Shown here: piece after piece, positions 1 through 4,601 of the stretch
How positions within the stretch are numbered: position 1 is the stretch's first letter
Layout of the letters: the number at the start of each line of letters is the position of its first letter
Assembly: GCA_020434085.1 (NCBI GenBank)
Contig: JAGRBM010000124.1
Location: 1-7,911 of the forward strand
From: Chrysiogenia bacterium
GTDB taxonomy: Bacteria > JAGRBM01
Reading direction: 5' to 3'
Length of the DNA stretch: 7,911 bases
Program-made: the position numbers and the translations under genes
The notes under the pieces: generated by a model
What the model saw: the letters and a program-made list of their open reading frames with translations, nothing else
Database searches by the model: none
Told to the model about the DNA's origin: nothing

Positions 1-132
1 CGCGAGCTCGATGGGCGTTCCGGAATGGTCTACGTCCCCTATGAGTATCTGGGGACCAACGTGCTGAACCGGCTGCTCAACGACTTCTTCTCCAACCCCT
101 GGCAGGGGCAGGGCGCGCAGCCTGCGGTGTAA
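1..132 (+). CDS. C-terminal end of an unrecognised protein (5' truncated by the window)
   Basis: Frame 1 is open from the first base to a TAA at 130-132 and gives the last 43 residues of a protein. The tail contains GMVYVPYEYLGTNVLNRLLN and ends in a Gln/Gly/Pro-rich stretch (NPWQGQGAQPAV). The middle looks like an ordered amphipathic segment and the end like a flexible tail. I do not recognise the family. The short fragment shows no signal, membrane segment or catalytic motif. Codon use is GC-rich like the neighbours, and the frame runs up to a following terminator, which supports a real gene end. It could also be an extended random frame, but no competing frame covers this stretch. Confidence 0.6.
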   Translation, partial: RELDGRSGMVYVPYEYLGTNVLNRLLNDFFSNPWQGQGAQPAV

Positions 133-167
133 CGGCGCACTCTTGTTCTCAACTCTTCGAGTGAACC

Positions 168-250
168 TGTCGTTCTGAGGGATGCGAAGCGCCCCGAAGA
201 ATAGCGTTCACGCCGTTTCCATGGGATTCTTCGCTACGTTCAGAATGACA
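168..250. repeat. REP-like imperfect inverted repeat
   Basis: The left arm carries TGTCGTTCTGAG, then GCGAAGC and CGAAGAAT. The right arm, about 229-250, carries ATTCTTCGCTACG then TTCAGAATGACA. The right arm's reverse complement reads TGTCATTCTGAAC, GTAGCGAAGAAT, so the arms match except for a few substitutions and an extra CGCCCC in the left arm. The consensus TGTCATTCTGAGCG..GCGAAGAATC is familiar from dispersed intergenic palindromes in many bacterial genomes. It lies between the end of one gene and a terminator, as REP-type elements usually do. Copy number cannot be judged from one window. Confidence 0.6.
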
Positions 251-281
251 ACTTTGGGCAAATATCGACCAGCCCACAAAG

Positions 282-311
282 AAAAAGGCCGGCATTTCGC
301 CGGCCTTTTTT
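282..311. terminator. Bidirectional intrinsic terminator between convergent genes
   Basis: A perfect 7-bp stem GGCCGGC (287-293) / GCCGGCC (299-305) encloses the loop ATTTC. A run of five A precedes it and six T follow, so it reads as a rho-independent terminator on both strands. It ends 19 bases from the stop codon of the minus-strand kinase-like gene and lies 150 bases after the plus-strand gene ending at 132, so it can serve both. Confidence 0.9.
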
Positions 312-329
312 GTAGAGCTGGTCGCTGGA

Positions 330-1700
330 TCAGGCTTCGGCCGGACGGGAGTCCGCGACCAGATCCTTGATCGAATCGCCGCTGGCCTTCATCTGCGAGA
401 GCATGACGAGGTCTTCGCCCAGACCCTTCACCAGACGCGGATCATTGAAGATGTTGAGGTTCGGCGCCAGCGCCTTGGCGTAGCGATCAAAGTAGAGGAG
501 CTGCTTGGTAATCAGGATGAACTCACGCGGCAGGCGCATGCGATGCTTGACCGACACGCGCAGCACTTCGGGCATGAGATCCTTGATCTTGAGATCGGCA
601 AAGGATTTGTCGAGCCACGGGGTGTAGGTCTTCTGGAGATCGGCGGTAAATGCTTCCATGTCGATCTCGCCGCCTTCGACCGAGCCCATCTCAACCAGCA
701 CCTGCGCCAGCTTGCGGAAATTGCCGGTCTGGAAGGCCAGGATGTACTCGGTGACCATCCCCTTCTGCTTTTCATTGAAGCGGCCGATGATGCCGAAGTC
801 GAGGAAGCCGATCTTGCCCTCGTCGAGCAGCATCAGGTTGCCCGCGTGCACATCGCCGTGGAAGAAGCCGTGGAGCACGACGCACTGGAACCAGCCGCGC
901 ACGCCGCGCACGAGCATGTCCTCGGCATCGTAGGGGCTGTCGAGCACCCCCTGGGTGTCATCGACGCGCCAGCCGCGGAATCGTTCCATGGTCAGGATTC
1001 GCTTGTTCGTGTAGTCCCAGTCGACGATTGGCGCGACGACATTCTCGTTGCCGGCGAATTTCATGATCTCGTTGAACTGGTCCATGTTCCGGCCTTCGAG
1101 CTGGAAGTCGAGTTCTTCGAACAGCGTGAGCTGGAAGTCCTCGATGATGCCGACGGGGTTGGCCAGGTCCATGTTGGGTACGATCTTCTGGATGATCTTT
1201 GCGAAGAACATCATGATCTTCATGTCCGAGCGCATCCGCGGTTCGATGTGCGGGCGCTGGACCTTTACCACGACTTCGCGACCGTCCTGCAGCGTTGCAA
1301 AATGCACCTGCGCGATGCTGGCTGCGGCGATGGGAACGGGGTCGAGGGACTTGAAGACTTCGGTATAGGGACGACCGAATTCCTCGAGCAGGGTGCGCTC
1401 GACATGGGGGAACCCGAAAGAAGGCACCCGGTCCAGGCACTTGCGGAACTCTTCGGAGTATTCCTTGGGGAAGAGCCCCTCGCTGGAGGCGATGATCTGG
1501 GCGAGCTTGATGTAGGTCGGGCCCAGGTCCTCGAACGCCATGCGCAGCCACACCGGCGCCGTCATCTTCAGATACTCATCGCTGCGCCCGGTCAGGCTGT
1601 ACCAGAGCTTGCGCAGGCCGAGCTTGTCGAGCAGGCCGATGAATCCGTACTTGAAAAGAATCCACTGGACTGCAATCCAGCGAACGAGTGATTCAATCAT
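330..1700 (-). CDS. ABC1/UbiB (AarF)-family protein kinase-like protein
   Basis: This 456-residue protein belongs to the ABC1/AarF/UbiB atypical kinase family, whose studied members support ubiquinone or other isoprenoid-lipid metabolism at membranes. Visible hallmarks, in order: GPTYIKLAQ at the KxGQ position (KLAQ, 65-68), the Ala-rich loop AAAS (125-128), the ATP-binding lysine in VVVKVQRP (K146), EELDF (195-199) with EGRN (202-205), the catalytic loop HGDVHAGN (281-288, Asp283 and Asn288) and the metal-binding DFG (301-303). The N-terminus (about 1-25) is hydrophobic and amphipathic. I see no C-terminal transmembrane pair of the kind found in E. coli UbiB, so the ubiB symbol is withheld. 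Two oddities are KLAQ instead of KxGQ and EGRN instead of the usual EAxN. The ATG at 1700 is preceded by AAAGAG almost abutting the start and GGA about 10 nt upstream. The gene lies 109 nt downstream of the GH18-like gene on the same strand and may share its transcript. Family assignment is secure; the substrate is unknown. Confidence 0.93.
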   Translation of the reverse strand: MIESLVRWIAVQWILFKYGFIGLLDKLGLRKLWYSLTGRSDEYLKMTAPVWLRMAFEDLGPTYIKLAQIIASSEGLFPKEYSEEFRKCLDRVPSFGFPHVERTLLEEFGRPYTEVFKSLDPVPIAAASIAQVHFATLQDGREVVVKVQRPHIEPRMRSDMKIMMFFAKIIQKIVPNMDLANPVGIIEDFQLTLFEELDFQLEGRNMDQFNEIMKFAGNENVVAPIVDWDYTNKRILTMERFRGWRVDDTQGVLDSPYDAEDMLVRGVRGWFQCVVLHGFFHGDVHAGNLMLLDEGKIGFLDFGIIGRFNEKQKGMVTEYILAFQTGNFRKLAQVLVEMGSVEGGEIDMEAFTADLQKTYTPWLDKSFADLKIKDLMPEVLRVSVKHRMRLPREFILITKQLLYFDRYAKALAPNLNIFNDPRLVKGLGEDLVMLSQMKASGDSIKDLVADSRPAEA

Positions 1701-1809
1701 CTCTTTTGTGTCCTTGGCCCCATCACCGGGGGTTTTGTTGGCCGGGACAATCTACCCCACCCGGGGCCGTGCGCAAAGAACTTGCAGGGTCGGTGAAGTG
1801 CGGGGGCCC

Positions 1810-2925
1810 TCAGGGGCTCTGCACGGGGAAACGCTCCCTGATGACGCGCCAGTCAGTTTCGCTGGTCGTCCAGGACGCATACACCGCCAGCCCGCTCAGG
1901 TTGGCGCGGCCCGACCCGATCTCCGGCAGCGCCGCCGAGAGGGCGTCAACGGCAGTGCCGACATTCTCGATGTCCGAGTTGTGGAACTGGGATTCCTCGC
2001 GGTAGCTGGGAACCCCCAGAAACAGCTCGATCTCGGGATTGGCCTCCACGCTCAGCGAGAGCAGCGTGCGCGCCTGCAGGGCCAGGAACCACTGGAACAC
2101 CGCGGGTGAGGTAATCGCCGTGTCGTAGGTCATAAAGGCCATCTGATCGACGCGGGCGGCCACTTCCTTGAGGTAGCCCTCCGACCAGAACCGGTCGCGC
2201 AGCTTGGGCAGGGAGGCCACGTAGGGCAGCACCATCGTCCCCGCGAAGGAGAGGATCTTGCCCTTGGGCAGGGCCTTTGAGACGTCGTCGAGAAGCGCCA
2301 GCAGGTGCTCGTCGCGCTCCAGGGTGGGCTCGATATTCAGATGGACCCCGTCAAAACCGAATTCCGGGCCGGTGAGCCTGCGCGAGAGGGCGGCAATACC
2401 AGCACGGGTGGCCGGATCGGCCAGGTCGATGTGGCCGCGCTCGTGGCCCTTGTGGCGCCCACCGATCCAGGCCAGCGTCCGCGTTCCCGGGGCGGCCTTT
2501 TGCAACTCGCGCTGCATGCGGCGGATGGGCGCTTCCTGTCCGTGCCAGGGACTCAACTCGGTCACCGGCCACAGTGGAATTTCGCCGCCTTCCTTGAGCG
2601 AGCCGACGAAGAAAAAGATCGTGCCGACCCCGTTCTCCGCCATGGTCTTCACAAAGTCCGCGCGCATCGCATCGGGAATCGCTGCGGGCTTGTCGATATA
2701 GGGTGATTTTGTTTTGGAATAACTGGTCTGCGCCCCGGCAAACCACTGGTATTTGGCCCACGTAGCATGGCGGTAGAGCCCTGCGGCGCGCACGCCGGCG
2801 GCGGGCGGCTGGGCCCGCGCGCGCCCGGGGGTGCGCGGCAAACCGACGAGAAGAGCCAGGGAACAAACCACGGCGCACCACAACAGCGTGCCGGGTCGAA
2901 TAAAAGCGCGGATGCGGTCGGCCAA
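1810..2925 (-). CDS. Secreted GH18-like TIM-barrel protein (putative glycoside hydrolase)
   Basis: An exported protein of about 371 residues. The N-terminus is basic, followed by a hydrophobic core (TLLWCAVVCSLALLVGL) and a signal-peptidase-like ARA-Q site near residue 38. The body resembles glycoside hydrolase family 18-type barrels: FGFDGVHLNIEP (about 190-201) aligns with the DxxDxDxE strand, MTYD (265-268) matches the M-x-Y-D barrel motif, and YASW (349-352) sits where the late-barrel Trp is expected. The proposed catalytic Glu is kept (E199), but the two inner Asp of DxxDxDxE are His and Asn. It may therefore be a divergent hydrolase or a carbohydrate-binding pseudoenzyme. I start it at TTG 2925 because AAAGGAG lies 5 nt upstream; a GTG in frame at 2940 would place that sequence inside the gene. 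It precedes the ABC1 gene on the same strand. Being a CDS is near certain; the family is a moderate call and the substrate is unknown. Confidence 0.85.
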   Translation of the reverse strand: MADRIRAFIRPGTLLWCAVVCSLALLVGLPRTPGRARAQPPAAGVRAAGLYRHATWAKYQWFAGAQTSYSKTKSPYIDKPAAIPDAMRADFVKTMAENGVGTIFFFVGSLKEGGEIPLWPVTELSPWHGQEAPIRRMQRELQKAAPGTRTLAWIGGRHKGHERGHIDLADPATRAGIAALSRRLTGPEFGFDGVHLNIEPTLERDEHLLALLDDVSKALPKGKILSFAGTMVLPYVASLPKLRDRFWSEGYLKEVAARVDQMAFMTYDTAITSPAVFQWFLALQARTLLSLSVEANPEIELFLGVPSYREESQFHNSDIENVGTAVDALSAALPEIGSGRANLSGLAVYASWTTSETDWRVIRERFPVQSP

Positions 2926-2994
2926 AAAGACTCCTTTCACCGCCTGCTTACAATGCTGACCAACAAAAACATGGCTGGCAATCCCGCGTCCCGC

Positions 2995-3024
2995 TTGACT
3001 GTGCGCCGCACGCAGCGATAGGCT
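2995..3024 (+). promoter_or_regulatory. Possible sigma-70-type promoter for the zapB-like/zapA operon
   Basis: TTGACT (2995-3000) and TAGGCT (3019-3024) are separated by 18 nt, in the divergent spacer 40 nt before the zapB-like start. The -35 is a good match; the -10 matches only at positions 1, 2 and 6. It is a plausible candidate by position but unproven. Confidence 0.35.
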
Positions 3025-3025
3025 C

Positions 3026-3053
3026 GCCTCCGCCTTGGGCTTTCAGGGGAGGC
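3026..3053 (+). promoter_or_regulatory. Hairpin covering the ribosome binding site of the zapB-like gene
   Basis: GCCTCC (3026-3031) pairs perfectly with GGAGGC (3048-3053). The stem continues, after one bulged G, with CCT (3033-3035) / AGG (3045-3047). The GGGGAGG Shine-Dalgarno of the gene starting at 3064 lies in the 3' arm, so the fold would hide it. The complementarity is seen in the sequence; a regulatory role is inferred. Confidence 0.4.
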
Positions 3054-3063
3054 CTCCGCGTAA

Positions 3064-3285
3064 ATGCTCGCACAATGGAACCAGATTGAGACCAGAGTGG
3101 ACACGCTGCTCAAGCAGTTGGTATCCTTGAAGTCCGAACGCGCGCAGATGAAAAGCGAAGTCGAGAAGCTGCGCGGCGAAGTCACCAGGTTCGAACAGGA
3201 GCGCGAAGAACTGCGCGGCCGCATGGACCATCTTCTCGAAGAACTGCAGCGCCTGGAAGGCGAAGTGGGCGAAGCCGATGAGTGA
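3064..3285 (+). CDS. zapB: ZapB-like small coiled-coil cell-division protein
   Basis: This 73-residue protein is almost entirely heptad-patterned, charged coiled coil (about 10-68), rich in Glu, Leu, Arg and Lys, with no membrane segment or signal. Size and composition match the ZapB/DUF904 type of coiled-coil protein. E. coli ZapB (81 residues) binds ZapA and helps stabilise the FtsZ ring at midcell. The strongest argument is position: its TGA overlaps the zapA start by 8 bases (3278-3285), so the two are probably translationally coupled and produced together. The ATG is preceded by AGGGGAGG (3045-3052), 11 nt upstream. Coiled coils converge easily, so the zapB label rests on context and could simply mean 'coiled-coil partner of ZapA'. 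Confidence 0.8.
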   Translation: MLAQWNQIETRVDTLLKQLVSLKSERAQMKSEVEKLRGEVTRFEQEREELRGRMDHLLEELQRLEGEVGEADE

Positions 3286-3592
3286 ACCCGCACGAAAAGA
3301 AGAAGTTCCCGCCGGTGTCGTTTCTGTCCGCGTGGCGGGCCGCGACCTGCGACTTCGCACCGACAACGGCGAGGAACTCGCGCGCGAGGCGGCGGAGCTG
3401 CTTTCGGCAGAGATCCAGCGGGCCAAGGCCTCACCCGCGGCGCCGGGGACCAACGACGCCGTGCTGCTGGCCGCGCTGAACCTGGCCGGGGAACTGATCG
3501 CTGCCCGGCGGGATCTTTCCGAGTGCCGCGAAGAGGCCGCCTCCCAGACCACCGCCCTGCTGGCCAAGCTCGACGAACACCTGGACGCCTGA
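3278..3592 (+). CDS. zapA: Cell division protein ZapA
   Basis: A 104-residue ZapA-family protein. ZapA forms dimers and tetramers that bundle FtsZ filaments at the division site in the cytoplasm. The N-terminal ZapA pattern is visible: VSVRVAGRDLRLRTDNGEE (15-33, a beta hairpin in the family), a helix with REAAELLSAEI, then the conserved (T/N)DAVLLAALNLAGEL segment (59-73) that leads into the C-terminal coiled coil (about 75-101). Length matches short ZapA proteins (about 100 residues). The ATG lies inside the end of the zapB-like gene, so translation is likely coupled. A 6S RNA candidate follows, as in the classic zapA-ssrS arrangement. Confidence 0.9.
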   Translation: MSEPARKEEVPAGVVSVRVAGRDLRLRTDNGEELAREAAELLSAEIQRAKASPAAPGTNDAVLLAALNLAGELIAARRDLSECREEAASQTTALLAKLDEHLDA

Positions 3593-3692
3593 GCGGCGCC
3601 CAACGCATTTCCCAAATCCTTCTGAAATCAATCAGTTGCCCATGCTGAGGCGCTTCCGGGGCGAATTTTACCGTTCCGGCTCTTGCCCTGTG

Positions 3693-3701
3693 TGCTATTC
3701 T
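3693..3701 (+). promoter_or_regulatory. Extended -10 promoter of the 6S RNA candidate
   Basis: TGCTATTCT (3693-3701) is an extended -10 element (TG-n-TATTCT). Start of transcription would fall around 3708-3711, which agrees with the G at 3711-3712 that opens the terminal stem of the RNA. I find no good -35 at 17 nt spacing; GTTCCG is the best there. TTGCCC at 3683 is too close. Confidence 0.5.
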
Positions 3702-3710
3702 GCAATCCGT

Positions 3711-3957
3711 GGGAACGGACCCCTGCGACGTGCGTGCTTATAACGCACCGAAATGTTTGAACCTTTGATGGTTGAACAGGGAGCTGTCTCTCGAAGCTGC
3801 GGCGGGACACACCACGTCGGTCGGCGATTCCTACCAAGGTAGCGCCAGCGCCGGCGGGGTCTAACAGAGACCCAAAGTGCTTCGATACGGCGCCCACCTT
3901 CTCAAGCGAAGGGTTCAACGCTTCACACGCGTTTCACGGCGTTTGCGGGACCATTCC
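3711..3957 (+). ncRNA. ssrS: 6S RNA candidate (SsrS)
   Basis: 6S RNA is a long rod with an internal bubble that mimics an open promoter and binds housekeeping RNA polymerase. The locus between zapA and fau is its classic home. By eye the sequence folds as expected. The terminal stem is 3712-3728 with 3943-3957 (two mismatches, one 2-nt bulge), continued by CGTG (3729-3732)/CACG (3935-3938). The central region holds a local hairpin TGCGT/ACGCA (3731-3735/3743-3747). The apical arm has GGGAGCTGT (3779-3787)/ACGGCGCCC (3887-3895) with one mismatch and TCGAAGC (3791-3797)/GCTTCGA (3879-3885). It is capped by further hairpins, including GGGTCT/AGACCC (3857-3862/3868-3873). CCCTGCGACGTGCG near the 5' end and AAGGGTTCAA near the 3' side resemble parts of known 6S RNAs. 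About 247 nt is longer than the roughly 185 nt E. coli RNA. Ends are inferred from the stem. Confidence 0.75.
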
Positions 3958-3960
3958 TGA

Positions 3961-4019
3961 TTTTGCTTCCGGCTGATACGCAGCCGCAAAACTGCGAGCT
4001 TCAGCGCGGTGGAAGCGCT
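3961..4019 (+). other. Hairpin chain between the 6S candidate and its terminator
   Basis: TTTTGC (3961-3966) pairs with GCAAAA (3986-3991) and GGCTG (3971-3975) with CAGCC (3981-3985), giving 11 bp around a TTCC bulge. A second weaker hairpin follows, either GCTTC/GAAGC (3998-4002/4012-4016) or AGCGC/GCGCT (4003-4007/4015-4019). Neither is followed by a T-run. They would form the 3' extension of a primary 6S transcript or a separate small RNA. Confidence 0.45.
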
Positions 4020-4021
4020 TG

Positions 4022-4056
4022 GGCCGGTTTTCTTCGGGAAACCGGCCTTTTTCTTT
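4022..4056 (+). terminator. Strong intrinsic terminator with C(UUCG)G loop
   Basis: GGCCGGTTT (4022-4030) pairs with AAACCGGCC (4039-4047). Inside, T4031-G4038 and C4032-G4037 close a TTCG tetraloop, making an 11-bp stem. It is followed by TTTTTCTTT (4048-4056). This is the natural 3' end of the transcript starting near 3711, which would then be about 345 nt before processing. Confidence 0.9.
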
Positions 4057-4118
4057 CCGTTTTTGCCTCAATTTGGGTCGATTTCGTCCCGGTTGCCCAC
4101 TGATTGACGCGCTTCGTC

Positions 4119-4148
4119 TTGCTCGCGAGAAGCCGGGCAGGCTACACT
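4119..4148 (+). promoter_or_regulatory. Candidate sigma-70-type promoter upstream of the small membrane ORF
   Basis: TTGCTC (4119-4124) and TACACT (4143-4148) are spaced by 18 nt. The start would be near 4155, giving a leader of about 88 nt for the ORF at 4243. It lies just after the 6S terminator, where a new promoter is needed for the downstream genes. Confidence 0.45.
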
Positions 4149-4168
4149 AAGTATCGAGAATATTTGAA

Positions 4169-4218
4169 GCCTCGCAGGTGCTTGCAAGAGGCCGCCCCCT
4201 TGGGAGGCCACGCACCTG
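4169..4218 (+). promoter_or_regulatory. Structured leader with two mutually exclusive folds
   Basis: Fold 1 is one hairpin: GCCTC/GAGGC (4169-4173/4188-4192) plus GCA/TGC (4174-4176/4183-4185), with an AA bulge. Fold 2 uses CAGGTGC (4175-4181) with GCACCTG (4212-4218), a perfect 7 bp, enclosing GGCC/GGCC (4190-4193/4206-4209) and CCC/GGG (4195-4197/4202-4204) with loop CCTT. The two share bases and cannot coexist. The likely ribosome binding site begins right after fold 2 (AAGGAAAAAGGAA, 4220-4232). This looks like a switchable 5' leader; I do not recognise a known riboswitch class. Chance pairing in GC-rich DNA is possible. Confidence 0.4.
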
Positions 4219-4242
4219 GAAGGAAAAAGGAATCCCAACCGG

Positions 4243-4470
4243 ATGAGTTTTCTGGTCGCCATTGGATGGATTTTGATCGCTGCGGTAGTTGCCCAGGTGG
4301 CCTATCTGCAGCTCATGGGGGCACAGCCGCGCCGCGAGCTCGTGCGCGCACGTCCCCGTTCCCACTCGCCGCTCGCCCGCGGGCGCCAGGGTCGCACACG
4401 CGATCTGGGCCCACCTGCGCGTCGGCGTTCCCCTTCTTCGCAAGCGGCGGTGCCGCTGCTGCGGATTTAG
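4243..4470 (+). CDS. Small membrane-anchored hypothetical protein with basic tail
   Basis: A 75-residue ORF that I do not recognise. The first 25 residues form one clear hydrophobic segment (FLVAIGWILIAAVVAQVAYL), which fits a single-pass membrane anchor or an uncleaved signal. The rest is a strongly basic, Arg/Pro/Ser-rich tail of about 48 residues with low complexity, likely disordered. By the positive-inside rule the tail would face the cytoplasm. The ATG at 4243 has AAAAAGGAA about 10-12 nt upstream, slightly long but acceptable. A promoter and structured leader precede it, and fau starts 131 nt after its TAG. The arginine-rich tail could be an artefact of reading GC-rich non-coding DNA, so only the membrane segment plus ribosome binding site argue for a real gene. 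Confidence 0.45.
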   Translation: MSFLVAIGWILIAAVVAQVAYLQLMGAQPRRELVRARPRSHSPLARGRQGRTRDLGPPARRRSPSSQAAVPLLRI

Positions 4471-4505
4471 GGTTAGGGCAAATCCCTCCAGTTTCCTTTC
4501 AGGCA

Positions 4506-4579
4506 GCTTCACTTCCGTGAAGCCGACACGCGTTTGAGCTCCTGCGGCTGAGGCCGCCCCGGCAGTTTTTTGTCCGGGG
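4506..4579 (+). promoter_or_regulatory. Structured spacer before fau, possible attenuator
   Basis: Three elements lie in tandem. GCTTCAC/GTGAAGC (4506-4512/4517-4523) is a perfect 7-bp hairpin with loop TTCC and no T-run. GCGGC-TGAG-GCCGC (4544-4557) overlaps a shorter GCCG/CGGC stem (4553-4556/4560-4563) that is followed within 2 nt by six T (4566-4571), a weak terminator. CCCCGG (4557-4562)/CCGGGG (4574-4579) would enclose the T-run and compete with it. The layout suggests attenuation or partial termination ahead of fau; this is inference. Confidence 0.35.
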
Positions 4580-4601
4580 TCGCCGGTTCCGAGGGGGGCT
4601 C

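Noticed and set aside
182-370. 62-codon plus-strand frame
   Set aside because: It runs through the REP-like palindrome and the bidirectional terminator and into the antisense of the kinase-like gene.
543-1691. Plus-strand open frame of 382 codons opposite the ABC1 gene
   Set aside because: Mirror of the kinase-like coding strand with His/Glu/Asp/Val-rich low-information sequence; the real gene on the other strand carries all catalytic motifs.
1701-1809. Possible promoter between the GH18-like and ABC1 genes (minus-strand TTGCGC, 16 nt, TAGATT)
   Set aside because: Both boxes are weak and the spacing is short. Co-transcription across the 109-nt gap is equally likely, so it is not listed as a feature.
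2937-3615. Minus-strand frames opposite zapB-like and zapA
   Set aside because: Arg/Ser/Pro-rich mirror frames over two recognisable genes.
3628-3918. 96-codon minus-strand frame across the 6S region
   Set aside because: It lies antisense to the structured RNA with no ribosome binding site noted; better explained as a chance frame.
4104-4520. Plus-strand frame of 138 codons overlapping the leader and the small membrane ORF
   Set aside because: It begins at an ATG-like position inside the promoter region without a ribosome binding site, and its product is low-complexity. The frame starting at 4243 has the better start and a membrane helix.
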